Below are positions 10,119 through 22,260 of a stretch of DNA of 64,000 bases, one piece after another. How positions within the stretch are numbered: position 1 is the stretch's first letter; each line of letters opens with the position of its first letter. The position numbers were made by a program, and so were the translations under genes. Below the pieces are notes generated by a model. It did not search any database, was not told the origin of the DNA, and was given only the letters and a program-made list of their open reading frames with translations. Source of the stretch: Sphagnum compactum (Eukaryota > Bryophyta > Sphagnopsida > Sphagnales); NCBI GenBank assembly GCA_965153455.1, contig OZ234493.1, positions 9,538,213 through 9,602,212 on the forward strand, in the 5' to 3' direction.

Positions 10119-11697
10119 TCAGTCTGTAATAGCAATTGTGCGAAGCAAATTCAAAACAGTTTCGGTATCAGGGAGGGCAGGAATTGCGCCTCTGTGAGTG
10201 ACAGTGATAGCTCCACAAGCATTAGCGAATCTCACAGCTTCTCGCAACCTTTTCTCATCGTTGAGCAAGCTGATATCCTGCACCAGCTTGGTCAATATAC
10301 CTGCAACAAAAGCATCGCCTGCACCTGTGGTATCAACAACTTGCACTTTGAGGGTCGCAACTGTGCCTTTGAAACGCGGTGTGAAGTAGTGGCAACCATG
10401 AGGCCCATCTGTGACCAACAAAAGTTTCAAATTTGGGCGCCATGTTTTGGCACCATGATCAGAACTCGAGGTCAGCAACTCAACCTCTTCATATTCAACC
10501 TTGAAGGCCTTGTTGTTGTTGTCAGTGGCATCAGAAGAAGGAAAAGAAGCTGTGGAGGAGGTGGCAGTCAAGAACCTAACCTCATCTGCACTGACCTTGA
10601 TAATGTTAGCTTCATCCCAAATGCTCAGGATTTCTTTTCGAGCCTCTTCAGGAGATGGCCACAGTTGGAGGCGCAGGTTTGGGTCATATGAAAGCAGCAC
10701 CCCAGCTTCTTTGGCTATCTTCATAGCCTCCAAATGGGTTGACTTACAAGGCTCTGCAATGAGACTGATGGAACCATAGTGGAAGATTTTGGCATTGGTG
10801 ATGAGGTCATGGTCAAGCTCTTCAGGTACCTGTTGTTGTCAGTAGTTGCAAGCAAAACTTTAGAGAAAGCAATCAAAGAAAGAAATACCTCATCTCTGAG
10901 AGCATCCCCAGCGGTGCTCAGTATGTGACTCTGCACAATGAATTTTGATGAAGAAAAGTCAAAGATGCTAGTTCGGCTCAGCAAAATGGTTTTTGGGCAA
11001 GCATTTTGGCACAGTTTCCTCAGGCTGGCTTTCCAGAGAAGAGTGTAATGAATATGATATGACTGCCACTCCCTGATTGGTCCAGATGGTTTGCTATAAT
11101 GGTCTTCCACTTATTTGCAGTCCAAGTTTTAGTTTTCCCGGTTGAGTTGGAAAAAGCCAAATAACTAAACTTGGATGTGAGAAATATTTTTCCAGGGTCA
11201 CATACTGAGCACCGCTGCTGGGGATGCTGTGAGAGGTGTACGTGCACGGTCAAGTGCTTATTAGTACTTACCATGAGCATATCGGCAGATGGGTTGCGGT
11301 AGAAAATGAAGGTGCGTTCCCCATCGCTGCGGAGGCAGATGAAGGCAACGCCTGTATGAGCACGAGCATCAAAACGAACGCCGCGAGTCTCCACTCCGTG
11401 TTCCTTGAGTACATTAGCGAGCGCGTATCCGAATTCGTCATCGCCCAGTTTGCCGATGAAGGCTGCAGGGACGCCCAGTTTGCAGATTCCCGCCGCGACG
11501 TTAGCCGGGGCTCCTCCTGCACCCGCTTTAAACCCCGGTTCGTCGAATACTGGAAGACCGCCTACCGTCGGCACGAAGTCCACTAGAGCCTCTCCGAAGC
11601 AGACCACCCTCGACGGCTCTTGTTGCTTGGTTCTATCATCCGCTGCCGCCACCATCGCCTCAGCAGGCGGCGGCTGCTCATCACGAACCAACTCCAT
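10119..11697 (-). CDS. FRK: Fructokinase (pfkB family)
   Basis: Two minus-strand exons, 11697-11272 and 10829-10119, join in phase 0 across a 442-nt GT-AG intron and give 378 aa. The enzyme phosphorylates fructose to fructose 6-phosphate with ATP, feeding sucrose breakdown products into glycolysis and starch synthesis. Sequence evidence: [15 protein letters not shown] near the start, the substrate-binding [17 protein letters not shown] (about 59-75), [50 protein letters not shown] and the pfkB signature [14 protein letters not shown] (308-321) with the catalytic Asp of GAGD at 314. It is longer than cytosolic plant fructokinases (about 330 aa). There is a roughly 30-residue hydrophilic N-terminal extension and a 30-40-residue Ser/Asn/Glu-rich insertion after EVRFLT. 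The N-terminus is not a convincing plastid transit peptide. Confidence 0.95.
10891..11238. repeat. Inverted repeat inside the fructokinase intron
   Basis: Arms at about 10891-10930 and 11197-11238 are reverse complements over about 40 bp (core TCACATACTGAGCACCGCTG then GGGGATGCT), with one 3-bp insertion and a few mismatches. They are about 265 nt apart and wholly within the intron, so the pre-mRNA could form a long hairpin. Confidence 0.85.
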
Positions 11698-12600
11698 AGA
11701 ACTTGGGAAATTCTCCTCGACTTAGCGACGAGTTCCTGACCTAATGTCCCAATTTCTCGTCTACGGAGTTTTCCTCACTTTCGGAGCAAACAGTCTGCAA
11801 ATAGAGACAGAGACAGAGAGCAACAGAAAATGAATTGTGGCTGCTACCAATTATCAGAATCAAAGCAAGCTTCCCACTAAGATTCTACTCAGTCCGCCAC
11901 ACCTGAACTCTTTCCTTCGCACCTTCTACAGAAAGAATTCTACAAGCTTGAAAAACAAAAATAACAGATTTGGTTATTGCAACATTCTGAATTCAGACCT
12001 AGTATGATATAGACGGACGAATTCACGAGGATCATCATGATCATATTATTGTCAACAAGGGTTTAAGAACAAAAAATGCAGCAAGAAACAAAGTTTGCTG
12101 CAAAAGAAAAAGGGGAAAGGAAGGGGGTGGGGGGGGGGGGGACCAACAACACCCACCTTTCTCAGATGTCAAAAAAGCTCACTGCAAAGTGAAAGGCGAG
12201 TGCATAAAAAAGCTCTTCAATTTTCTCCTGTGACTTTTCCCACAAATTGATCGATCGATGTCCACTCTCCTCCTCCTCCTCTTCCTCCCGCACTTCAAAA
12301 TCAATCTAAAAAGTAAAAGTCGATGATGGGATTTTGTCTGGAGAAAAGATCTTCCTCGAAAATGGCCATTCTCCTCAAGGACCTTCTCTCTGTACTCCTC
12401 TGCTTCTGCATCCATTCGGGGGAGAAGAAGAAGACCCGTTATATCAACGGGTCACCCCTTACATTGAAGACCCCTCATATCATCGGGTCTCACCCTGGTT
12501 ATTCCATACCTAACGCTAGGGTACATCCAAGTCTGTTGCCTCTGCCTGTAAGGGTCTAGGGTAAACCCTAAACCCTAAAAGTGTTTTCTTTTAGCGATTT
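11698..12600 (-). promoter_or_regulatory. Fructokinase upstream region with telo-boxes
   Basis: Upstream of ATG 11697 the sequence is GC-richer than the intergenic DNA. Two telomere-type motifs (AAACCCTAAACCCTAAAA, about 12563-12580) and a short perfect palindrome (GACCCGTTATATCAACGGGTC, near 12434) lie at its far end, suggesting the start site is around 12400-12500 with a leader running to 11697. A G12-type homopolymer lies near 12130. Confidence 0.45.
12179..12415 (-). other. Small open frame upstream of fructokinase (possible uORF)
   Basis: Starting at ATG 12415, a 78-codon frame reads an acidic start (MDAEAEEYREKVLEENGHF) and then a very basic stretch (KCGRKRRRRRVD). It matches no family I know. 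It lies in the probable 5' leader of fructokinase, so an upstream open frame or chance are both possible. Confidence 0.2.
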
Positions 12601-13154
12601 TTTCTTTTAGCGACGACAGTGGCGACCATCCATAGAAAGATGGGAAAAAAACTGGCAATTGTCCTTAGGAAGCTTTATCCAAAATCTGGCTACAAACCAA
12701 ATATGAAGTATAAAATCTTTAATCATCCTTTTTATATGGTTTGGTTACACACTGGAAACTAAATATAGGGATCTGGCGAATTGTTCTGTCTTTTTTTTTC
12801 TCACTTCTGGCGATTGAAAACCTTCAAAAACACTTCATAATCCATTTTTTGATATTTAATTTCTCCTTTTGGCGAGATTTCACCGGTAAATAAAATTGCG
12901 GGCGGATACTATGGACCCATGTAGTTTTCATTTGGTTCCATATTTTGATGGACAGAGTATGAAAATGCAAACCAGTGTTGGTTGTGGTATTAACTATGGT
13001 TTTTTTGAACATCTGAGCCTGGTCGTAGTAAAAACTGGGGCTACTTATTCTGTTCAATATTAATTAGTCGGGGGTGCCTCGCAACTCCAACTCTTTTTTT
13101 TTCTGCAATGAGCCAATTGATTGGCCCATCGCAAAAAAAAAAAAAGTTGAAACT
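12601..13154. other. Intergenic, with a dispersed-repeat copy
   Basis: About 12630-12760 is a diverged copy of the dispersed repeat (GGCAATTGTCC, then AATCTGGCTACAAACC, then TTGGTTACACACTGGAAAC). No coding sequence is seen. Confidence 0.5.
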
Positions 13155-13700
13155 ACGGAAACTAGCTTCCCCAAATAGAAGATTCTATGGAAAGAAGGAG
13201 TGGAAACTAGCTTCCCATCAAAAAATAGAAGATTCTATGGAAAGAAGGAGTGCTGTTCCTTTGGCCCACCTATATTGGTGAGAAGGGGAGGACTTTGGGC
13301 AAAACAAATGGGATTCGAGTGAGGTACTATTGGGAACACCCTTGGGGGAACACGTTGGGAACATAGGGCTAATAAGGGTCCTAGCCAGTGGATCTACTTG
13401 AGGAATTTGAAAAGGAAACCCATCCATCACCAAAGTTTTCAAGAACATCATATGACATTCTACCCCAATTTTGAAGCCCACATATGCTTCCCTTTGACAC
13501 TCCACCTCCCCACTAATTGGCCCCTTTACACTTTACATACATGGAAGTTGAACTGTGGCCAAAACAATAGGGGATAAAATTGAGGTGTTATTAGGAAATG
13601 TCTTGAGGAACGCTTTGGGAACCAGATAAAAACCCCTTCAGCACTTGATGAAAACACATTGGGAACAAACCCAAAAAAAAAAAAACAAAAACCAAAAATT
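13155..13700. repeat. Dispersed repeat related to 28318-28600, internally duplicated
   Basis: A ~48-bp unit (GGAAACTAGCTTCCC then AGAAGATTCTATGGAAAG) is duplicated in tandem at 13155-13250. It is followed by sequence ending TATTGGGAACACCCTTGGGG. A diverged second copy of the latter lies at 13550-13640, and the same sequence recurs in the same orientation at 28318-28600. Confidence 0.75.
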
Positions 13701-16591
13701 CAAACAAGTAAGGTCCTTGCTACCAGTATTGATATACCAACACTGCTATGAACTAGCTAGCACTCACCAACACACTATGAAGAATATGGATGATATGTAG
13801 ATGAGAAAACACTTTTTCATTATGTTCCTGTCCCATAGCTAACCACGGTGGGTGGTTAACTCGATATGTACTCACCGTTCACATGCATCTATACTTACCT
13901 AGTCACCATCAAGTGTCTTACCTACTTACCCTATTATATACATAGTAACCACTTTTATATTACCTACCTACTTATCTATGATACTTCCCTACTTACTTAC
14001 ATAGGTTGTTACCTCGGTAAATGTGACGTGGTCGGAGGAGGCTTTTCATGACATTTTACCTTGGTAACTCAGTTGCGGTTCATCCATAACTGAGTCATTA
14101 TAGGTTTCCAATGGATGATGCACTGGTGGGTTTTGGGTCACATAATCCCATTTTGACATTTAGTCAAAGGATGATAAACATCCCTTTAGTGTATTTAGAC
14201 AAAGGATGATAAACATCCCTTTACAAATTTTGCAGGTGTGTCACTGGGGCACCCACATGGTTCTACTCTCCCCATTCATTCTGCTTAGAATGGCAAAAGA
14301 AGTTTGTATTACATGTACTCCAATCAATCCTCATAAGTTTTGAACCTATTGACCTTCGGGGAGCATGGCCAAATAAGTAAGTATCAATGGCCTGGATCCA
14401 TCAATTTGCCGTAAAACAACATCCTAATTCTATCGGCCTTAAATATGGCACGAAAATTAGTCAAATCTTGCAACAGAACCATGCCGCTGAACATGAATCA
14501 AACCTTGCAACAGAACAGAACCACACAGCTGCTGGATTGGGCCCCATACTTATACAAGTGCAAAGTTGGTAAGGGGAGATGGTTAATGTCCTGGCATTCA
14601 GTCAATGCCTTTGCAGTTCACAGCTTAAGTTCCAGAATTGGGTAGTAGTATTGTGATACTCTTTGCTGTTATTTGAATGACATCACAGCTTGTGCTTGCT
14701 GGATAACTTCTTTCAATCTGGGACAAATATCCCTGCCAAGAAAGGATCGTGGAGCCCATGGAGCCCACATCCACAGACTCGGAGACAGTAGGCCTACCCA
14801 TCACCAGCCTGAGTGTCACACCAGCTCATTGTTTGTGCCAAAGTCCCAATTTTCTAAAAAACCATGCTGATGGTGATTGAGAGTATCTGATGAGATTGTC
14901 CTCCTACTAAAGAAACCTTACCTTGCGAGTGAAGGCTTTACCTTGCAGAATTGGCAGTCTCGAGTACATTCTTACTTGGCAAAATTGTCCATCAGATTTC
15001 ATGTTCAGATGGATTGGTTGCTAATTATTCACTAAGTTGAAGGTTGTTCTCAACACCTACTACTTACAGATTGATTGCTTATGCACATTGGATGCCACAA
15101 GAAGATCAAATATTGAAGATGTGTACATAAGACCCGAGTGGGTTTCTAGGAGCAAGATTGGGTAGTTTGTTATTGGTAAATTGTGTTTTGCAGTTCTTCA
15201 TTCAAATCTTTAAATATAATCAATTGAGGTTTTTTGGAGTTAATTTTCTTCCTGCAAATCCAACATACACAAATGCACATGCTACTAGGTGCTTGTACCT
15301 TCTAAACACATGTTCTGAAGTTCAATTTCTACAGCAGAAAAACAAATCCAGAATAAAACCCATGTTAATTTCTGACTCAAGAACCATAGAACATTATTCC
15401 ATAAAACTACATTCCAGAAGAATACAAAGTTTGTTCCAATAATATGTTCAAGAAGTATGTATCAAAGATGTTCCCTCCAAAAATGCTCTAATTCTAAATT
15501 AGTAGCTAATATTCTAACCAATAATCTAACTAACAAGTCTATCACTCATTCCTACTAATTTGGCCAATTCCTTTGTACATGATTGCCAATCCACCTACCT
15601 CACAAGATTGAAAAATAGAAAACCCTGGTGAGAACTCTAAACTTTAATGCTAAAATATCAACTCGTCTATTTTGAATTGGAACTCTTAACATAAAATTTG
15701 ATTGTAAACTTGAAATGCTATCCTCCTGCCCCCGCCCCCCACAAGCCTTGATTACATCTTACTCATCCACATGTGATGAGTCATGAATATACATGACTCA
15801 TTGTCCTAAACACGCATGAGTCATACAAGTAATAAACTAGCCTACTAAAACATTATTGGGATGGGTGACTTCACAAGAGTTACTACACTTGGGCAAATAA
15901 CACATGGGCCCACTAATTAATTACAATTAGTAAAATCAATATGGTCCTAATACAATATCATTGGATGTTTTCAAAAATAAAATACTGGAGGAAAACTAGT
16001 CTCAAGCAATGTTTATAAATTGTTTCCAATTTGATGTAAATTATTCAATGTGTTAGGTGTAAGGTAAGGGATTCTTATGAAGGTTTCACAGGTTGGTTTT
16101 TAGATTTTAAAATATCTGTCACCCTTGATTTTATGATTTTTTTTGAAAACTAAGACCCATTTGTTATGGGTCTAGAATGAAAATTCAAAAAATAAATAAA
16201 ACCCACTAACCAATTCTAAGGTTGTGTCAAAGTTTTTTAGACCACGAATTCCTTAGTTCATTAATTCTAAGCTTTCTAAAACCTATTGGTTCCAGGTCCA
16301 AGGTCGATTTTGAGCTTTAGGGTTTTAAAACCTAGACCTAATTCCAGGTCTAGACCCCATCTAGCCCCTACCCAAGACCCTACATTTCCAACACCATAAT
16401 AGCAACAGAAAAAAAGATGATCAAAAAAAAAAAAACTGAGACAGGGTATCAATATTTTTTATAAAAATTGTATCAGTTCTCACAAACTGATTATTACTTT
16501 TCTTTTTCAAATAAAAAATCATAACCAAAATTACACAAAAATTTATTGATTTTCTTTTATTTTTCTTTAAAATCAAAAATCATAAGCAACA
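13701..16591. other. Intergenic DNA, no gene recognised
   Basis: AT-rich sequence with no coding homology I can see. The only structure noted is a 35-bp tandem duplication at 14158-14227 (core CAAAGGATGATAAACATCCC). Confidence 0.5.
14158..14227. repeat. 35-bp direct duplication
   Basis: Two nearly identical 35-bp units start at 14158 and 14193. Confidence 0.9.
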
Positions 16592-16880
16592 GAGTTATCT
16601 GTCAAGCAAGGAAAGCATAGCACCAGAACCCTGAGTTTGGTCATACACAAAACAGAGGGGGGAAGAGGGGGGGATTCAGAAAACTATCAATTTTTGTGGT
16701 AAACTGAGTTTCATCTTGTCTTTCATTTTCTTGAGCGCCTCCACTGATGTTACATATAATTTTCATTGCTCCTGCTCGTACAACTATTATAATTACTCTC
16801 CAACCTTGTGCATTCAACCTTGTACACAATACTCCAAAAACATGACTTGGGTTAGTGGGTTTTATCTCATCCAGTCTCAA
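16592..16880 (-). mobile_element. Truncated copy of the 27785-28200 MITE-like element
   Basis: The reverse complement matches 27900-28200: GAGTTATCTGTCAAGCAAGG at one end, then CACCAGAACCCTGAGTTTGG, then an open frame sharing the peptide pattern AQG-R-I, V--GA-KI and ETQFTT-I--FL with the other copy. The second terminal repeat is not visible. Confidence 0.75.
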
Positions 16881-19299
16881 TATTTTTAATTTTTTTCCTT
16901 GAGCCAGTTCTCACCATCCAGTTCTCCCTTGTCTAATGATCAAGTTTTTAATCAGGATCATTCAAAATGATACCTTGAAAAATTCATATGATGATACTCG
17001 AATAATAAAAAAGTGAGATCTGAAAGTATTTTTGATACCTGCCTAACACTGGTGTGAATGTGTGTTATTAAGGATGATGGGTTTAGTCCACAGACATGCC
17101 ATTGAAAAAAAGGTTTCTAGCCCAATCATTTTGGATATGAAACTTTGTATTCTATCCATGTAGTAGTTGGTTCTAGCTTGTAATTGACAATTTTTCTATT
17201 TTTCTCACGTTAGATGTACCCTGATTTCTAAGAGCCTTCACTTTGATGATCATATCTTACTTTATTCACCTATTTAGAAACGAGGCATATAAAAAATAAG
17301 TTGGTGTTCATAAACATCATTCATTTGTTGATAGATGTGTCAAATGAAGACATCCAAATCAACTTGGTAATTTATTATTTTACTGAAGAATCAAATTTTG
17401 GGTCATTCAGACACATATGTATTTGGAGTTTTCTAACATATCGATGTGCAACTTGCTAAACCAAATAGATCATGTTCCCAAGCATAAAATGATCACTAGG
17501 TTTTGACGGTAGGTGCTTTCAATAGGGAATTTGCCTTGGAAAGGTGAAAATGGATGTGGAAAAGGTGATAAACAATTTTCTATTGGGGAAATCCATGGGG
17601 TAATTTTGCATCTTGTCAACAATGTATCAAATGTTTATGTATCATCACATGATCATGACAAGATTTTATTGTCATCTATGTAGCTATGGTGAAATCATGG
17701 AACTTAGGTGTCCCATTTCATATCATTATGCAATTCTTTAAAGTTCAAAAGCAACTAGGGTTTGCACTTGTTTGCTTCTTTTTTTTCATTTTTAGTACAA
17801 ATTGATTGTGTTCTTGAAAAAAATGTTTTTCATTTTTGAGATTTGGGTCAAGGATTTTGTTTGCAAACTGAGTGAGTTTCTTACATGTTGGAAAGTTAAG
17901 GAATTAGGAAAAAGAAAGGAGTTAATGTTTCTGTAGATAGGAGGATTTTTAAAAATTCTCTTGAGTGCCCCCTTTCTTTCCCCCTCCCTCTTCTCTCCTT
18001 GCCTCTTTCATTATACATTTTTCTTTTTCAGCAACAATTTCCAGTAAAAACCAATTTTGAATAGGAGCAATTTCAACACTATCTTTTTTCAAAAGTCAAA
18101 CAATGATAAACATATGAAGGTGAATGATGTTGCTAGTAGAATGTTGTTGCATTCATTATTAGTTTTTTTTAAAGCAATTTCATTGTTGCCTTTTACCATC
18201 ATCGAAAGGAAATTATACAAATAAGGGCAAGATCAAATTTCACATCGATGTTTGCATGATGCTAAGTATATAATTTGATCCATCATCTCAAGGGTATTAG
18301 TCAAAGAGGTTGAAAGCAAGTAAGTTTTAAAAACAACAACTTAATTTTAAGAGATTTCAGTTCTTTCTTCCTAGGGGTTAGTAAGTTGCACAAAACACTA
18401 AAGAATTTATTTTTGTCATTGTGAAATTTCCATGAGCTTTAAATTTCACTCAAAAAAATGCATTTGGGTAATTTTGTGCACATGGCGGCAACCCAAATTC
18501 AAGTTCACAACCATGATGAGAGAGAAAGAAAAGGCTTTGATAATCTAATGTACCTTTATTTTGAATTCAATTTTGGAGTAGGCCTTAAACTTGAAGGCAC
18601 ATGTAAAAGATTGTCACCAAAAATCATGTTGTTCACAATTTATAAACAATTCAGAAGTTTGCCAATGACAACTAAATTTTAATTTTCTTTCAATAGTTTA
18701 GTTTTGTTATGTTTGTTTCAAGTGCAATTGATAGGAAATCTAAACATCATTGATAACTATGTATTTTTCAAAATTTGAACCGATTCATGTTATTGGAACT
18801 ACCAACCAAATAGAAAGTAACAATAGGTTGTGTGATTTCCTACAATAATCAAATCAAATAAAAAATTGTAACAAATCTTATTGTAAGATTTTTGCCTATG
18901 AGCTTAATTACTTGCTACATGTTCACACATGCATCGACAATTTTGAAAGTTTGTTACTACCTTATATGAATGGTTTTTTTATTCAAATTTTCATTGTATT
19001 AATAATTGAATGTATCAAAAATTGATATATTGAAATTTATAATATTCATATGGAAAAAAAAAATTCATGTTCAATTGCGTTGCATATAAATTGATTATCT
19101 ATGTTGTGTGAACTTCTTTTGAACCTTCTTCATTTTAAAACCTTGTGGTACACTTGCAAACCTTATAAAAAAATGTTTTCTAACACCTTGTTTAGATAAA
19201 GGGTTAATGTGTAGTTGATTGTACATATTTAATGTTTTAACCTTTTAATGCAATTTTAAATTTCAAAGAATGCATTATGCCAAAATGTGGCATCCATGA
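16881..19299. other. Intergenic DNA, no gene recognised
   Basis: AT-rich, with scattered short open frames and no recognisable domain on either strand. Confidence 0.5.
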
Positions 19300-19823
19300 C
19301 TAGTGTATGTCATGTGCTACCACATCGGCACTTACACATATCACTATCAACACACAGGTAAATCAAACAACAACACGATACCCAAAATAGTGCATCAACC
19401 CAAATCGAAATAAGTCATCTGCAAACAACAAAGCGTAAGATTCAAAGTCCAAAACACATAAAACATGAAACCACACGATGTGTAAATGAAAAACTATGAA
19501 AACATTTTTAAAAGTACAAAGTAGAAAAACATTATGTCCTAAAATCTCAAATCATCAAAAGTGATTTGAAATCACACAACAAGGAATTATATCCCAAACA
19601 CAATAAATTTCGAACCTATTCACATTTGAACTAGTTTACAACTAAACTTAGCTTAAGTAATTAGGATTAAGCTTAATTAAATTAGACTTAATCTTATAAT
19701 TAAACAATAAATTTTAATAAATGTCGTGCATTACCACATTGGTGCCTACCCATATCATTATCAACACACACATAAATCAAATAACAACATGATATCCAAA
19801 ATAGCGCATCAACCCAAATCACC
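19300..19823 (-). mobile_element. Probable LTR of the Ty3/gypsy element, start duplicated
   Basis: On the minus strand a purine tract (AAATGGGGGG) is followed directly by TGATTTGGGTTGATGCGC, as expected of a polypurine tract and the 5' edge of a 3' LTR (starts TG). The same ~90-bp edge sequence recurs about 407 bp further on (19416-19321). The segment between (about 19430-19560) is also found, diverged, at 37560-37745. LTR boundaries at the far side are not defined. Confidence 0.55.
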
Positions 19824-20059
19824 CCCCATTTATGGTTAAGGTTATTCTAAGCCAGATAGCAACATAAGAAATCCTTTATGTGAAATCCACCTGAATGGAA
19901 ACTTTGGTTTTAAGGTGAAAGGACCAATAGGATCGGTGCAAATGTGAGCCCAATCATTAGTCACCTAATTGCAATCGTCCTAATACCTTAGCCAAATGTG
20001 TAGCATGCATTGGGAGAAAATTAAGAAGACTCCTTATTATCAAGCCATAAAAAAAAGTA

Positions 20060-22260
20060 CCTAGGTCAATTGAGTGCACCGTGGGCAAAACCATTTGTCA
20101 ACTGATACTTCCAACAAAGGTGGTGTGAAGCATCCCATGTGCCATCCCTTGGAATACCTATCGCAAATCAACATGGTGGTAGCCCTCGTGGCTTGCCTAC
20201 ACGACATACAACAAAGTCCGGCAAGAATAACTACCAAAGAAAGGTCAATATGACCATCCACATGAAAAAGATGACATGGCTCATAGTTATGCACACGGTC
20301 CTTCCATGTCTGACCATTTTGGCCCTCCAACAACAACACTCCAAAAGGTAATGCCTTCCAAACCCTCAAAATGATACGTCATGTAGTGACATCCAAGGTA
20401 GTTAGTGCAATCTACTACAAATATACAAAATTTCCTAGCTCAAACCTATAAACCTAAAGTCAATAACCACCTCCATGTATAATGGCATATCAAAAAGTAT
20501 CTCAATGTTGAGCAATTGTCAAATTTTCCATTGCCATAGGCATCACACGTCGGAATAAACTTGTTCAATACCTGAAGCCACATTAAAGGATCATCCAAAC
20601 TTGCCAATGCCATAACATCACATTGAATGGAGGCTGGTAATTTGGGACGATGATTGAATAAAATAAAATATGGTGAAAATGATGCAAGGGAAGCCTATTA
20701 TCTAAACTTATATCATTTGGTTAACCATGGTAACTATAATTTTCAATCTAGACTAGTATGACCCTTTTGGAGACCATACTTACGTAATATTCGTTTCACC
20801 ATTTGCACCATTCATTCAACTAACATGTCTACTTCAAAATGGTTTCATGAAATAATTTGATGATCAATCAATGCCTTTTCACACAACTCTTAGAAATCCC
20901 CACGAAATTGTATTTTGGTCAATGAGAATCTTGGTTAGAGCCCCAAACCTATTAAACATTATATCCAAAATGCATATGCATCTCCCTCATTGCTATGATA
21001 TGGCAATGACACCAACTCCAACGACTTGGAAAAATGTTCAATCATAACCAAAACATATTGATCACGTTGAGGTGTCACATTCAATGGGATGGCAAAATCC
21101 AAACTTGATCCATCGGTAACCTAGCCCCATAATTAGTAAAGGTTGTAAATGGGGTGTAGGTGCATTGAATGATGCATGAACTTGGTCACACACCATACAT
21201 CAAGAAACAAACTGCTAAACTTGTAATTGCATCCATCGTCACCAATATTGTGTCTGGAGCAAACTATATGTGTGTCGAATCCCAAAATGACCCAATTCTT
21301 CATGAACATGTTGTACAAAGCCTTGATGTTGTTTTAAGAGAAACATTATTTGTACTCATCTATCTGTCCACACTCGTAGTAAGGAATTACCTTCCCAACT
21401 CAACCACTTGGCCCTATGCGCAACATGGTTTCGTTCCTTAAGTCTCAATCCAACTGGAACTTCACATACTTGTAAATATGCAATAATAGGTGCATCCTCA
21501 TGGATGTCTAGGGCACCATTACCCTCTAACTCAATATCTTGGTCATCATGTGAATCCCCATTATCCATGCCACTATGGGGTACATTTCCAAAATGCCCCA
21601 ACATGGTGCGCAAGTATGCAAAGGCATGCCATCTTGGTACTGCCTCCAAATCAATATCCCCATGCCAATGAACCCCAGTGGTGTCCTCTTCTCTAGTACT
21701 TGGATTCCGATTCATTTCAATTAACCCTACCAGCTTATGAACAATGTCAAAATCATACTTTTGTAGGATAAGTGTTCAACATGCTAACTTTCCTATGAGT
21801 CAATCTAATTCCATCAGGAATTTCAAAAGTTGGTGGTATGTAACCAAAATGAATGGGCTATCATAAAGATAACACTTAAATGAATAAATTACCCAAACAA
21901 CTGCAAGGCGCTCCCCTTCATATGAGCTATATTTGGCGCTTGTCTTGTTGGACCAACTTACATATGCCACCACAAACTCTCGACCATTGTTGTCAAATTA
22001 GGTGAGCACAATTTCAAACCCTAAAGTATTCTAGTCAATATGTAACTAAAAGGGTTGTCTTCGTATGGGTTGTCGCACAATGGGAGTTAATGAAAGTTTG
22101 GCCTTCAACTCATGAAAGGCCTACTCCTGTGCTTCACCCCAAATGTATTCATGATCAAGTTGTGTCAATTTGGTCAAAGGTTTAGTTATGCTATTAAATC
22201 TTTTGAGAAATCGTTGATAATAATTACACTTGAACCTATAAAAGATCATAACTAACTAAC
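20060..22260 (-). mobile_element. Decayed Ty3/gypsy retrotransposon: RT end, RNase H, integrase and PHD-type finger
   Basis: Minus strand, 5' to 3', with several stops and frameshifts. Near 22230-22120: CNYYQRF-KRF, KPLTKLTQLDHEYIWGEAQ and AFHELKAKLSLTPIV (end of reverse transcriptase). Near 21990-21800: REFVVAYVSWSN, KYSSYEGERLAVVWVIYSF and FILVTYHQLLKFLM, then LTLILQKYDFDIVHK (RNase H and connection). Near 21100-20760: WSLDFAIPLNVTPQRDQYVL and VMIEHFSKSLELVSLPYHS (integrase core). Near 20680-20560: an integrase tail (LPASIQCDVMALASLDDP). At 20200-20065: a Cys/His cluster typical of a PHD finger. Gag, protease and the RT N-terminus are missing. The element is dead. Confidence 0.9.
20061..20369 (-). 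pseudogene. C-terminal PHD-type zinc finger of the gypsy polyprotein
   Basis: An open stretch of 102 codons. After GVLLLEGQNGQTWKD comes CMSC, then CDRYSKGWHMGC, then WFCPRC. This fits the Cys4-His-Cys3 ligand pattern of a PHD finger (C-x2-C, C-x2-C, H-x2-C, C-x2-C), with the fourth Cys changed to Tyr and a conserved Trp before the last pair. It continues from the integrase tail, so it belongs to the retroelement and not to a host gene. PHD fingers read histone H3 tails; a targeting role like that of integrase chromodomains is my inference. Confidence 0.75.

Noticed and set aside
10194-10779. Plus-strand open frames of up to 165 codons
   Set aside because: They lie opposite the fructokinase second exon, which has clear pfkB motifs on the other strand.
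11236-11725. Open frames opposite or overlapping fructokinase exon 1
   Set aside because: Shadow frames; the homology is in the minus-strand frame starting at 11697.
20139-20351. Plus-strand open frame in the gypsy region
   Set aside because: The PHD-type and integrase matches are on the minus strand.
20061-20369. Host PHD-finger gene
   Set aside because: The finger follows an integrase tail in the same orientation without a gap, so it is part of the retroelement.
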